A stretch of DNA of 64,000 nucleotides from Peromyscus leucopus (lineage: Eukaryota > Chordata > Mammalia > Rodentia > Cricetidae), in contig NC_051075.1 in the NCBI RefSeq assembly GCF_004664715.2, forward strand, positions 40,021,458 to 40,085,457. Reading direction: 5' to 3'. The position numbers and the translations under genes were made by a program. Shown here in pieces: positions 1 through 11,310 of the stretch (positions are counted from its first letter, which is position 1; every line of letters starts with the position of its first letter). The notes below the pieces were generated by a model. That model was given only the letters and a program-made list of their open reading frames with translations, was not told the DNA's origin and made no database searches.

Positions 1-449
1 GGTAACTGACAAACAGCCAACGTCCTAATGAAAAAAAAAACTCAATTATAGGAAAATATTAAGTGATACTTAATAGGTTAATGACTTACATACAAATTTT
101 GGAGAATGTGCATCTTTTAGTACATAGTATGCAAGCTTGTATTGATTTGGTTCACAAATACGGGAGGGCTGAGAGCCAGATGTGTTACTAGGGATCTCTC
201 TGACATACTTTGAGAATCTTAAAGATAACCAGCAATTCAGAACTTCCCCTTGACATGAAATGCCTCTCATTGTGAAGAAGCCTGTTGGAGAACCACACGC
301 TCAGACTTCAAAGTGTACAAAGCTACAATTGTTGAGTGTACAGCATCAACCTAGAGACATCCAGGCAGATCAATGGGTCAGAGCAGAGTCCATAATTGAA
401 CTCACACACAGGTGGGTGACTGACTTCCAACCAAGATAATTCAGGTGAG

Positions 450-720
450 AATATATAGTCTTCTCATCAAAACTTGCTGAGAAGTGGATGGGCTAGCAAA
501 AAGAGAGATAAATTTCTATACAATATTTCACATCACATACCAAAATTAGCTGAAAACAGATTGCAGATATTTGTGTAAGATCTGAAACCACAAAATTTCT
601 AGAAGAAAAAGGAGAAACTCTTTTGTCAAGTTGGGTTAGGCGAGGATTTCTTAGATATGACATCCAAAGCACCATCTACCGAGGAGCACAGTGAGCAGAC
701 TCGATCAAAAATAAAAACCA
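450..720 (+). repeat. Ancient L1 ORF2 fragment
   Basis: The run from the acetic 'aaaattagctgaaaacagattgcag' type wording through the 'gatctgaaaccacaaaatttctagaag' type wording to 'ttagatatgacatccaaagc' matches the late reverse-transcriptase region of old mammalian L1, with many substitutions and no open frame. It is probably the same element as 1100-1560, interrupted by an ID SINE. Confidence 0.7.
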
Positions 721-984
721 ATTGCCCTTTAAAGGGGAATGCAAGCATGGGCCACAGACTAGAAAAATGGGTCCACTGAAGGACTGATAGGGAGATTACG
801 TAAAGTACTCCCCAAACTCGGTGATGAGAATACAGAAGACCTGATCATGACAGAGGCAGTGGATGTGAGCACATACTTCATGGAGGGAGCTCTCTGACTG
901 ACGTGGAAGCGAGGAAACAACTCAACATCATGAGCCCCTTAGGAAATCCAAGCTACATCCAGAGTGGGGCTGAGGATACCAACT

Positions 985-1060
985 CCCCAGGAGAGAGCGC
1001 TTGCCTCATGTGGGAATGGCTCCGGGTTTGATCCCAGCCCTGGAAAAAAATAGCAGCAAA
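985..1060 (+). repeat. ID-type SINE
   Basis: A tRNA-like body with GAGAGCGCTTGCCTCATG and GGTTTGATCCCAGCCCTGG is followed by an A-rich tail. This matches the ID (BC1-related) family, moderately diverged. Confidence 0.6.
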
Positions 1061-1099
1061 ACAAAGCAAAGCTCTCCAATGAGGTGTCAGCATCTGCCT

Positions 1100-1560
1100 G
1101 GTAGAGAGGTCCAAGCTACAAAGACTGACGGCAGCAACTCTTAGGGTGTGGTGGAATTACACTCTCGTGTACAGGTGGGGATGTGAAACTGACTTCAGAA
1201 AACAGGCAGTTTCTTAAAAAGGCTAAACACACTCCTAGGTCATGATCTAGCCATTCTATTCTCAAGTGTGAACTCAAGAAAAACAAATGCATGTGTCCAT
1301 AAAGTATATGTGCATAGCTGCTGTCACATGAAGGGATAAATGTGGGATGATATATCCACACAATGGAGTACTCTTCACTAATAAACAGGAGTAAAAGGTT
1401 GATATATAGTAATAACAGGAATGGCTAGGAAAATAATAATATTGAGTAAAAGGATCTAGACCAAAAAAGAGCACATATTCTATGACTCCATTTATTTAAA
1501 AGTAGAGGAAATAGGAACTAATGCATAGTGACAGAACAGACAGGAGCAGGGCCAGGAAGG
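1100..1560 (+). repeat. Ancient L1 3' ORF2 fragment
   Basis: Recognisable old-L1 landmarks in order: 'aggctaaacacactcctaggtcatgatctagccattctattctc', 'gatatatccacacaatggagtactcttc' and 'catattctatgactccatttat'. These correspond to the ORF2 C-terminal and early 3' region. The coding frame is destroyed. Confidence 0.7.
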
Positions 1561-1607
1561 GCTAAGAAAGCTGTGGGGGTGATGGGTGTGAAATATCCCT
1601 TTACACT

Positions 1608-1975
1608 GTGTAAATATATGTCACTGTGATTGGTTTAATAAAGTAGCTAACTGGCCAATAGCTGGACAGGATAAGGTTAGGCAGGAGAACCTAAGGACAC
1701 TGGGAAGAAGAAGAGCGGAGTCAGAGGAGTCACCAGCCACACATGGAGAGGAAACAGGAGGTATAAGATGAAAGAGATGTACATGGCAGAATGTAGATTA
1801 ATAGAAATGGGTTAAAAATTTTGAGTTATAAGAGCTAGTGAGTAATAAGCCTGAGCTATTGACTGGGCATTTGTAATTAATATTAAGTCTCTGAGTGGTT
1901 ATTTGGGAAGTGGCAGGTGGAACAGAGCTGACTGCAGTCCTGACAGAAAAACTCCGCCTACAGATGGGTAGGTTT
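1608..1975 (+). repeat. Solo-LTR-like repeat, family A copy 1
   Basis: The copy begins TGTAAATATATG, continues with ATTGGTTTAATAAAGTAGC and GGCCAATAGCTGGACAGG, and ends CTCCGCCTACA, about 370 bp. Two related copies lie at 4635-4978 (minus) and 45805-46147 (plus). The TG...CA ends and size suit an LTR common in cricetids; I cannot name the family. Confidence 0.55.
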
Positions 1976-2104
1976 ATTCTTTAACTATAGCAGCAATGAT
2001 CTCACAATTCTACACACAGGACAGAAGTTACTGCACTGCAAATATGTGCACTTTGTTGTACACCAAATATGCTTTAATGAAAGCATTCATTATAATAATC
2101 ATTT

Positions 2105-2230
2105 CATTAATTTATTCAACAAAACTTTATTGAGCATGTACCCCATCCAGGCACCATTTTAGCTCTAGAGTCCCACAGTGACCACGCCAGATAAAGCTCC
2201 TTCTGTAGTTTTCTCCAAATAAAAGTGCTA
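2105..2230 (+). repeat. L2 3'-end fragment
   Basis: 'Attaatttattcaacaaaactttattgagcatgtacc' followed by 'caggcaccattttagctctagagtcccacagtgacc' matches the 3' tail of L2, diverged. Confidence 0.5.
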
Positions 2231-2661
2231 TGTCTGTTTTAGCATGTAAAGCCACTTGCTTAAATCCAGAACAAAACAATTCAAAGTTATAGTGCCCCAA
2301 ACAGGTTTGACTCTAGTGAAGGGCCCATAAGGCAAGAGGAGAAAGAATCTCATAGAGAACACATGGTATATGAAAGTGACCAAGCTCAGACTCAGGCCCA
2401 CACTTCCTCCCAGGCCTTCCAGACTGGGGTCTAAGAAGCTGGATTTCCAGGCCAGCCCACTACCACAAGTGTGCTAAAGAGATACATGAAAACACTAGGG
2501 TGAGGTGGAAGCTGGTATCATCAGAGTCAGAGCTTCCAGACATCCCAGAAACTATACTGCCTGAACAGAGAAGAGTACAGGAACATACCCATCTAGGATC
2601 TGGTCTACCAGGCTCCCTCTGGTGCCTGGGACAGAGCTGGTGCTTTCTCCATCCTCTAGAG

Positions 2662-2889
2662 CAGTGGTTCTCAACCTTCCTAATGCTGTAACCCTTTAAT
2701 ACAGTCCTTCATGTTGTGGTGACCCCCATCCATAAAATCATTTTCATTGCTACTTCATGACTGTAATTTTCTGCTGTAATGAATTGTAATCTAAATATCC
2801 ATGTTTTTTGATGGATGGTCTTAGGCAACCCTTGTGAAAGGACCATTCAACCCCCAAAGGGATCAAGACCCACAGGTTGAGAACCACTG
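2662..2889 (-). mobile_element. URR1-type hAT DNA transposon (non-autonomous)
   Basis: The 228-bp element has terminal inverted repeats CAGTGGTTCTCAACC and its complement at the right end. The inside carries the 'gtaaccctttaatacagtcc' and 'ccataaaatcatttt' wording of the rodent URR1/Charlie group. Eight-base flanks CTCTAGAG and CTCTATGG match at 6 of 8 positions, consistent with an hAT target duplication. It has no coding capacity. Confidence 0.75.
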
Positions 2890-3094
2890 CTCTATGGGAT
2901 TTTTGTCATTGTTCAATTGTTTTAATGTTGGGGTGGTATATATATATGTGCTTGTATGTCAAGAACAGAGGTCTACATTGGGTTATCTTCCTAAATCCCT
3001 CTCTACCTTATTTGCTGTTTGGTCAGTTAATTGGTTTTGTTTTGTTTTTTATTGGTGGGGGTTAGAGGGGAGGAAAGGTTGATTGGTTTTTTTT

Positions 3095-3325
3095 TTATTA
3101 TTATTATTTTGTTTTGGGTTTTTTTGAGACAGGGTCTTACTATGTAGCCCTGACTACTCTGGCACTCATTATGTAGACCAAGCTTAACTACCTAAGTTTG
3201 ATCCACAGGATCCACATGAGAGAACCAACTCCTGCAAGTTGCCTTCTGACTCCAACATGTATTCTGTGGCACACATGCACCCAACCATGCATGCACACAA
3301 GTAAACATATTAAAATGTAAAGTTA
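3095..3325. repeat. B1 fragment (minus) abutting B2/B3-type fragment (plus)
   Basis: About 3108-3185 reads as an inverted B1 left end (GAGACAGGGTCTTACTATGTAG). About 3190-3325 reads as the right half of a B2/B3-type SINE in plus orientation ('gatccacaggatccacatgagagaacc ... gttgccttctgactcc') with an A-rich end. Confidence 0.5.
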
Positions 3326-3344
3326 AAAAGAATGAGTGGGTAAT

Positions 3345-3980
3345 GATGGCCAATTATGTTAAATAAAGGAGAAATGATGCCACTGGTGATAAATTGTGTC
3401 ATCAAGCTACAATAATTAGAACAGAGTAAGCAAAGTAACAAATAAACTGATGTAACAACAGAAAGTTAATTCAAATGAGACAGTAAACTTCTAGAAAATG
3501 ACACCAAGGTCATTCATCAACTTGGCAACAAATGTGGCCTTCTACAACCGTTAACCAAAACAAGTACAACCAGCAAATTATCAGATGTGAGAAAAGAAAA
3601 GAAAATGTCAAAATAAATTATAAAGAGACATGAGTTGTTCTAACCTCAAAGTGAGGGTACCCTTTTCAAACAAAGGATGAAACCGGAAAGAACTGTTATG
3701 GGATCTGAGCACACACCATATGTCAACACAGTTACAAACACCAATTAGCAAACTGAAAAATATTGATACATGTAGGTAATGGGGAAAATTAATGTCTTTA
3801 GAATATAAGGAAATAAAAAAAATAAATGTATATAAAGAATTTTCACTGAGAAATATAATCCAGCAGAAATCCAAATCAACAACAGGAAGTAGGAATCCAC
3901 AAAGAGATGCAAACTCAACAAATATCACAAAAGACGGACTTCATTATAACCGGTTTAGACAAGATCAGGCAGGGTGAGGC
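3345..3980 (+). other. AT-rich stretch, possible very old LINE
   Basis: A-rich, CpG-poor DNA with L1-like wording (for example AAGCTACAATAATTAGAACAG near 3405) but no continuous match or meaningful frame. I see no gene. Confidence 0.3.
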
Positions 3981-4230
3981 GGCAGGGCCTAGACAAGAAC
4001 AATGCTAGTTTATTTTTTAAGAGATGTATTTTTAGGAAGGAGTATTGAACCAAAGGAAACATGCTTTTTCCTGCGTATTTTACTAGCAAGGTCTTCCAGA
4101 TCTCCCAAGTTGAAATTCTTCATTACGAATCAAACAGAAAAACTGAAACTGATCAATAGAATTGGATTATCAAGTGAATTAGTTTGAATATATAATCTTT
4201 TTGATGGTTTGCTTTCTCCTACTTTTTCAT

Positions 4231-4263
4231 GTTTGTGTGTGTGTGTGTGTATGTGTGTGTGTG

Positions 4264-4320
<57 letters not shown>
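4231..4320. repeat. (GT)n microsatellite
   Basis: About 90 bp of nearly pure GT with a few interruptions (ATGT, GCTC). Confidence 0.95.
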
Positions 4321-4323
<3 letters not shown>

Positions 4324-4349
4324 TTGGAGTCTTTCTTAATCATTCTCTA

Positions 4350-4560
4350 CCTATTTCTTGAGATAGATCCTGAACCTGGAGCGCATTGGCTCAGACTGAC
4401 CAGCCAGTCCATTCCAGCGATTCTCTTGTCTGTATTTCCTCAGTGCTGGGATTACCCAAGTGCCGACAGACCTGGCTTTTCATGTGGGTACTGAAGATCT
4501 GAACTCGGGTCCTCCTGCCTGTGTGACAAGCATTTACCGAGTGAACCATCTCCCCAGCCT
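4350..4560 (-). repeat. B4-family SINE
   Basis: The sequence 'cagtgctgggattacccaagtgccgacagacctggctttt' is joined to 'gatctgaactcgggtcctcctgcctgtgtgacaagcatttaccgagtgaaccatctccccagcc': an inverted B1-like half fused to an inverted ID-like half, which is the B4 layout. Confidence 0.7.
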
Positions 4561-4634
4561 TCCTTTTTTGTTGTCTAACAAATATATGCATGTAGCTAGA
4601 GTTTTCCTGCCTTGCCCACAGTCAGGACAAATCT

Positions 4635-4978
4635 TTGTCACCCGCCAGTCCCACAGCTGCTCAGACCCAACCAAGTAAACACAGAGACTTATATTGCTTA
4701 CAAACTGTGTGGCCGTGGCAGGCCTCTTGCTAACTGTTCTTATAGTTTAAATTAATCCATTTCCATAAATCTATACCCTGCCATGCTGCTCGTGGCTTAC
4801 CGGCATCTTCACATGCTGCTTGTCCTGGCGGCAGCTGGCAGTGACTCCTTCTGTCTTCCTGTTCTTTCTTTTCTCCTCTCTGTTAGTCCCGCCTATACTT
4901 CCTGCCTAGCCACTGGCCAATCAATATTTTATTTATTGACCAACCAGAGCAACACATTTGCCATACAGAACATCCCAC
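4635..4978 (-). repeat. Solo-LTR-like repeat, family A copy 2
   Basis: Read on the minus strand it begins TGCTGTGGGATGTTCTGTATGG and has TTGGTCAATAAATAAAATATTG, GGCCAGTGGCTAGGCAGGAAG and, near the end, ATAAGTCTCTGTGTTTACTTGG. It is colinear with the copies at 1608-1975 and 45805-46147. The 151-residue frame across it is incidental. Confidence 0.6.
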
Positions 4979-5053
4979 AGCATATGCAAATATATTTACT
5001 CTGGAAATCAAAGCTTCGTGCTTCTGTGACCTCAACAATACCTTGTGGGCATG

Positions 5054-5749
5054 AGAAGGGGAGGAAGCAGGAGGCCCACGGAGATCCACAAAGATACCCC
5101 CGCAAAAGACTGCTGGCAATGGTCGAGAGATGGCAGGAACTGACCTACTCTGGTGATGGGATGGCCAAACACCCTGATAGTTGTGCCATAAACCCCATAC
5201 AAGGACTGAGGAATCTGGATGCAGACATCCACGGCTAGGCCCCTGGTGGAGCACTAGGAGTCTAATTAGTGAGAAAGAAGAGGGTTTATATGAGCGAGAA
5301 TTGTTGAAGCCAAGGTTAGATAAAGCACAGGGACAAATAACCGAATGAATGGAAGCACATGAACTATGAACCAAAGGCTGAGGGGCCTCCAACTGGATCA
5401 GGCCCTCTGAATGAGTGAGACAGTCATTTGGCTTGATCTGTTTGGGAGGCAGCTGTGCGGTGGTGCCGGGTCCTGGGCTCGTTGCATGAGTCAGCTGTTT
5501 GAATCCTGGGACTTATGCAGGGACGCTTGGCTCGGTCTGGGAGGGGGGGACTGGACCTGCCTGGACTGAGTCTATCAGGTTGATCCCGGTCCTCGGGGGA
5601 GACCTTAATCTGGAGGAGGTGGGAATGGGGGGTGGGCTGGGGGGAGGGGGAGGGAGGCGAGAGGGGGAGAACAGGGCAATCTGTGGCTATTATGTGGAAC
5701 TGAATGGTGTTGTAAAATAAAAAAATAAATAAATAAAATTAAAAAAAAA
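5054..5749 (+). mobile_element. 5'-truncated L1, 3' UTR only, with target duplications
   Basis: Flanks 5034-5053 and 5750-5769 are identical 20-mers (AACAATACCTTGTGGGCATG), and the insert ends in an A-rich tail. The body resembles the 3' UTR of the element at 43.73-44.78 kb and has the G-rich tract (5610-5660) typical of rodent L1 3' UTRs. Perfect long duplications suggest a fairly recent event. It inserted close to the edge of family A copy 2. Confidence 0.9.
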
Positions 5750-5769
5750 AACAATACCTTGTGGGCATG

Positions 5770-6820
5770 CAAACCTATTCGACCCCTGTCCAAGCTATGT
5801 GCTAGCATACCTTCAGCATCAACTATGATTGTGTTTTCTTTATTATTTTAATCAGATATTTCAAAGTAAAGCCCATTAGATCACCTGACCAACATCTGAG
5901 AGTAAAGGAACGATTGCTAATCCCCCCCTGCCCCAAATCTCACTCTTCCCAGCAGCTGAGCTCAACTGGCTGCTCTCCTCTGGCATCCACTAAACCACTT
6001 GCTCGATGTTGGTTATACAAACACAAAATACCAAAAGTTCAACCCATTAGCAAAATGTATTGTGGTTTTTGCAAAGTATCAATCTATACATTTTTTTGAA
6101 GCTCAGTAGCAGTAACCCAAAAGGGATTCAAAGTCTCCCCAGTTCCAACTCAGAAATACAAAATCTTTCTAAAAATTAAGATTAAACAATCAGCAAAATC
6201 AAATAATACAAGGGGAAACATGGTTTTTTCTCTCTCTCTCTCTCTCTTCCCTCATATTTAATTCATTCTTGGCAATGAAACCCTTTGTGTAATTATCATT
6301 CATATAATGAGTAATTAAGAATCTGGTTTTGGCAATAAACGTGTAGAATTAAAGACATTTGTATTGTCTCTTTTCTGCCTTGTAAACTTAACCTTTCCTC
6401 TTTGTTTTAAAATTATTGACATTCTTGATGTAGGACAATATTTTTTTTGGGGTCTAATTTTGCCAGTTTTCTTTCTAGTTCTAATGTCTAATAGTTGGTT
6501 TCCCGGAACATTCTGAAGTCTTCTGTGCTCAGCCTTTGCACCCCACTGTCTGCCCTGCACTTATTCCTCGTGTGCCTCGTGTGGCTCTGTTCTGCTCCAG
6601 GATGGGTTTGCTCCACTCCCTGGAGCAGACAGGAACTCCACAGACATTTACTGACAGCAACGTTAGCAAACCACTGCCTCCTGTCAGTAGAGATGAGAAT
6701 CCCGATAACCCTCAGCCCAGGAAGGGCAGAAAACAGAAAACCAAAGGCTTCTGTCTCCTTCTCACTTGCACAACCATGAAGACTACAGACTCTCAGGGTG
6801 GCCGGGTCAACTCCTCTTTC
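5770..6820. other. Unique AT-rich intronic DNA
   Basis: No gene and no firm repeat match apart from a short (TC)n at 6226-6247. Open frames in 6315-6840 overlap each other in opposite directions and lack any family resemblance. Confidence 0.5.
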
Positions 6821-6829
6821 TTCCAGCTG

Positions 6830-6945
6830 TGTGCCCACCTTCTAAGTGCCTTGGCCTCCTCATTTGTCAATTGGGAACACAAGTACCTACCCACATGTGG
6901 TTATTTTAGATCAAATGGAGCAATATTTAAAAAAACATTTGTTAA
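6830..6945 (+). repeat. MIR SINE
   Basis: CCTTGGCCTCCTCATTTGTC followed by AATTGGGAACACAAGTACCT and a GATCAAATGGAG-like segment follows the MIR core and right side. Confidence 0.7.
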
Positions 6946-7499
6946 CCATTGAGTGATCATAATCGTTAACTTCCTTAATTTTGTAACCTTCTACTGGTGT
7001 CTGGTTAAGCAGACAGGTAGTCAAACTGCCTTCCAAGTATTTATGTTTAGACCCATAGACTAGCACTCTTAGCTTGGCCAGAAAAGCTCCTTTTTGCAGT
7101 GGGGGACACTTATTAGCAACCCATAACAAGTGACCATTGAGTAGCCACGAATGAGACATCTATATCGTCCCCTCCAAGGCCCAGAGCACACTGCAGAGCA
7201 GCCAGCGGTGAGACCGTAAGAGCTGGAGGATGGGGAAGAGGCTGCGGGAGGTGGTTTCTAGGTATGTAGAGGCTGCTGCAGTCATGATGCCCAGCAGCTG
7301 CACAAGGCCTGCACACAAAGAGAGCCATGAAAAGAGGAGGGGGGGTAGTTTAGAAAGGGGGATCAGCAGAAATGGGGAGGGGAAAAGAAAAGTTAAAGCG
7401 AATGATCACAGCAGTGTATACACATGTCAAAAGGAAAAAGAAAAAAAAAAACAAAATATAAAATTTTCTCCAAGAGCCAAAGACCAACTAACAAAAACC

Positions 7500-8645
7500 C
7501 CAACACCAGACACGAGAAGCTGTCTTTTTGAGTTGATGGCCAGGGATGTCTAAACACTCCAAATCATCCAGCCTATTGCTGCTGCCCATGGTTACCCCTC
7601 AGAGGTACAGGTAAGGTGATAAGTAAGTCCCTATTGCTGAAGACATCACATACTTGAGAAACGGGCCTCAGAGATCCAAGCAAGTTTCCAAAAGAAAGGA
7701 AACAATCAACAGTCCTACCAGCTAGGATGCCTATGGATCGCATCAATGACCAGCATGGTATGATAACCCTAAGGGTAGAGTAGTAGCACACATATCTTGG
7801 CAATAACCAACATCACTCTAACTGGACTTTAAACCCACTCAACAAGAGGGAGACCATGCCTGGTACTGGGAACCTACCTAACTACTCGGTGCTAGTGAAA
7901 TCACGGTTATTGCAGGAAAACGGACAACCACTAATTTACTAAACCAGCGTAATCCCTGACAAGAATCTGTAAACATGTGTCCTTATACCCACAGAGAAGT
8001 ATAGTCTTCACCCCTCATCAAGGAAACTTCTCTTTGCAACAGACAGAGACCACTACAGAAAAACCACAACCAATAAATATGCAGAGCTGTGAGCCAGTCC
8101 TAATGGATAAAACTACGAAACTCTCCCCTACCTAAAGCTCAAGGAATTGGGAAGAGAAGGCAGAAAGATTCTAAGAGCCGGAGGATCAGGGAGTTTGTTG
8201 GGAGGTTGTGTCTCCTAATGATATCAGAAGCTGTACCCATCAAGTCTCACCAGTGTGACTCCCCAGACACGACCTGAACAAGAATGATAACAACAAACAC
8301 AGAGGACCCCCAGAAGGCCTCAGCCCTCCACAAGAACCTACAGGCAACTGAGGAAAGCTGGAAGCCAGAGAGGTGGCCCTCCCCATGGAAGAGCACACCA
8401 ATTGGTTGTCCAGTGCCCAACTATCAGCTCTGAAAAGACATATACAGGTAACATCATATGGACCAAGCAGGTTATATTTAGGAATACATGTGTGTATACA
8501 AATACATACATACATTCGATAACAATTACTGAAGAAAGAGGCTGAGAATTTGAAGGAGAGTGGGAGGGGCATGTGGGAGGCTTTGGAGGGAGGAAAAGGA
8601 AGGGGCAAGTGTTGAAATTAAATTATAATTGCAAAAAATAACAAC
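7500..8645 (+). mobile_element. Lx-type L1 3' UTR, copy 1
   Basis: About 1.1 kb of the murine Lx 3' UTR. Landmarks: CATCAAGGAAACTTCTCTTT, ACCACAACCAATAAATATGC, CACACCAATTGGTTGTCCAG, then a G-rich end and an A-rich tail. It aligns along about 970 bp with 27545-28530 in the same orientation. ORF2 is absent, so it is dead. DNA between 6950 and 7500 is unassigned. Confidence 0.85.
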
Positions 8646-8649
8646 AAAA

Positions 8650-9430
8650 AAAAGGATTACGCTGTGTATCTGTAAGTCGAGTCACAGAATTTGCCCACAG
8701 GCAGGTGAATTTTGGGAGATTAAAGCTGCCACAGCTACACACATTAAATGCCTATTGTAGACATGGCAATCCAGGGAGCTGTGTGTGCCTGGGAAAGCCA
8801 TCTGAGTGCAAAGGGAGCGGAAGAGAAAGCGCAAGCATGGTTTCCCCGGAGGTGAGACCCTGAAGAAAAAGACCGAGTCTGTGTGACACCCAGGACTAGA
8901 CGCACAGGTGACCACAGATCCCAGAGAGCTGGAGCTTCATGACCAGGATCCCTCCAATGCTTCACTTTAGAACGCAATGATTACACCACGGTGCTTTTGT
9001 ATAAACACTTAGAAAAGCGTTGGGGGAAAAAAAGACACTTATTTTAAGAAAATAAATGGGTTAAGATTTAGGTCAAAATCCCAAAATGATTTGTTTGTCC
9101 TTAATTTGCTCCAAGAAGAAGGCTGCTGTGAGAATCTCAGCACCCTCTCGGGGCCCTGCTGGCTCCCCACAAGAACACAGGTTGGCTGAGCAGGAGAGCC
9201 AGTCCTGGGCAGAAGAAGGGACGCTGGTGGGTGTTGGAGCAGGCAGTTATACAGTCTTAGCAACAAGCTTTGGGATGCAAGGTGACAGAACAAGATTGTC
9301 ACAGTTGCCTTAGAATTCACGAAGAAAGATTCTAAACACGGTAATTAAGCAAGAGCATTTTTGAAATGGAAAATGACAACCCCGAAGAGGACGGGACACA
9401 GGGAATAAACACGTGTTTAAGATTTGAAAA
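8650..9430. other. Unassigned intronic DNA
   Basis: Mixed-composition sequence with no coding signature and no confident repeat match. Confidence 0.4.
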
Positions 9431-9435
9431 CTTTA

Positions 9436-9460
9436 TTGTGCGTGCGTGCGTGCGTGCGTG

Positions 9461-9504
<44 letters not shown>

Positions 9505-9518
9505 TATGTGTGTGTACA
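9436..9518. repeat. (GCGT)n(GT)n compound microsatellite
   Basis: GTGCGTGCGTGC repeats grade into pure GT and then TATG variants. Confidence 0.95.
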
Positions 9519-9559
9519 CAATAAGCACACATGCTCTCACACATGTTCATGTGGGTACA

Positions 9560-9830
9560 TGTACATCATAACCCAAATCTGGAGGTCAGAGGACAGCTTT
9601 GGGGATCCATTCTCACTTTCTACCTTGTTGAGGCAAGATCTCTCTTGTTTATGCTGCATGCTCTAGCTAACTGGCCCAGCAGCTTCTAGGTGATGCTCTT
9701 GTCTCCATCCTCCATCTCTCTGTAGGGATGCTGGGAGCACAAGCAGGAACCACCTCAGCCTGCTTTTTACCTGGGTTCTGAGAATCAAACACACAGGCAG
9801 GCTTGCATGACGCCCCGCCCCCAAGCTTTT
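9560..9830 (-). repeat. B4/RSINE-type composite SINE
   Basis: 'Ctggaggtcagaggacagctttggggatcc', 'ttgttgaggcaagatctctcttgtttatgctgc' and 'ctagctaactggcccagcagcttctaggtgatgctcttgtctcc' run in the order of the inverted rodent B4-type composite. Confidence 0.6.
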
Positions 9831-9879
9831 CTGTGTTAAATGTTTTCCTGACGTCTCCACAGTATTCCATCACAGAAAA

Positions 9880-9990
9880 CTCGACATTTATTCATCCATC
9901 CACTCACCCAGGAGTGAGTTTTAAACACCCTTTTATGCCAGGTGTTGTTCTGGCACTAATGGTACCAAGAGTGAGAAACAGATGAAGTCT
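9880..9990 (+). repeat. L2/MIR-like 3' tail
   Basis: 'Acatttattcatccatccactcacccaggag ... atgccaggtgttgttctggcac' resembles the L2 3' end; strongly diverged. Confidence 0.4.
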
Positions 9991-9999
9991 CTAAACACT

Positions 10000-10730
10000 A
10001 AAAGAAAAAAAAAATAGGATTGGGTCTTCAGAGATGAACTGGTAACTCAGGTTTCGGAATCTAGAGTTGCTTATATTATTCATCCTTCCCTTACTATGTC
10101 AATCAGAAAAGACCAGAAGTAATGAAGATAAAAATTCTCTCCCTCAGAGAGAGAAAAACCCTCCGAATTTACTCTGTGAACATGCAACAAGAAGAGATTT
10201 GCAGCAGGGTGTGATGGAACCGGGTGGACCTTTTAACAAGAGCTGCCAAGTTCTAAGAGGATAAGGGGTGCCTAATGGAAACTGGGGGTCCTTTTAGGGA
10301 ATCCCAGGCTATCGCATCCCCAAATTCTGTGGTTCTAAGGAAGAAACTCGGCAATGAGTATAAAGGCTTTACGAGGTGCACAGTGTGTTCAGGCCTGTGA
10401 GTCACCATACCGAAGCCACAAAAATCATCACATTTCATATGTTCACTATCAAACGAAGGAAGCACATCAGGCCCAGGGTAGAACCATGAGCACATCTTGC
10501 ATCCCGGTTCCACCGATTTTCAAAAGCACGGTGGAGAAGTCTTAAAGCACTCCATAATCAAGATCCGAGGATGCACCCGGTCACTTCGAACTGGCAGAAT
10601 GAGGTTTCGGGAGGCACAGCACACCTGAGAAACGACAGTAGTTAATGCCGTCCAACACAAACGGCAGAGCAGACTCCAGTCCAAGTGCTTTTCCGTTGAG
10701 GGGCCCGTGGAAGCTTGGTAGCTCTACCGT
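10000..10730. other. Unique intronic DNA
   Basis: No gene, RNA gene or clear repeat recognised. Short open frames at 10067-10545 on both strands show no known domain. Confidence 0.45.
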
Positions 10731-10734
10731 CAGG

Positions 10735-10850
10735 TAGTCTCTACTGATTTACAGATGTGGAAACTCCGACTCCACTGCCTGTCCAAGTTTACCCAACTAG
10801 GAAGGAGGCAGGGCTAGAATTCCAATTTGGATGGAGCTACTTCAGGTGCC
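10735..10850 (-). repeat. MIR SINE
   Basis: TTTACAGATGTGGAAACTCC followed by CCAAGTTTACCCAACTAGGA and GGCAGGGCTAGAATTCCA is the reverse-orientation MIR core. Confidence 0.7.
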
Positions 10851-11099
10851 ACGCTGCCAAACCCTAACATTGCTCATTGTCACCTATCTGGAAACAGGGG
10901 GTGCATCCCTAGCTCTGAACTGGAGGGGCACAGCATCAGAGCGGCTAGCCCAAAGGCACCAGTACGCTGCCCATACCCTGACAGTGTGATGGGCTTCACG
11001 TCAGCCAACATGGAGAGCCGTAAAGGCATCCTTATTGATTTCTATAATGCTCTCTCTCCTTTGCTTGAAAACTAATGAGCTCTTGTGCAGTAGTCAAGT

Positions 11100-11310
11100 T
11101 CAGAGAGATAAGGAGTAGAATGGTGGCTAGCTTGTCAGGGGGGAAGGAAATAAGGAGTGGATGATGAACGATGCAGGGTGGGTTTCTGAAGACGGATGAG
11201 GATGATGTTTGCACAACACTGCACATGGACTTGATACCCTGAACTACCCACTCATCGTCGAGATGGGAAATATTAAGTGTATTTTACCACAATTATAAAA
11301 GGTATTTTAA
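11100..11310 (+). repeat. Ancient L1 3' UTR tail
   Basis: 'Gaatggtggctagcttgtcagggg', 'gatgatgtttgcacaacactgcacatggacttgataccctgaactacc' and 'tattttaccacaattataaaa' follow the 3' UTR of old mammalian L1. Confidence 0.65.

Noticed and set aside
985..1060. tRNA gene
   Set aside because: The tRNA-like body is that of an ID SINE with A tail and decayed arms; the same applies to the B2/B3 heads elsewhere.
4783..5392. 151- and 169-residue frames on opposite strands
   Set aside because: They run across an LTR-like repeat and an L1 3' UTR and show no domain.
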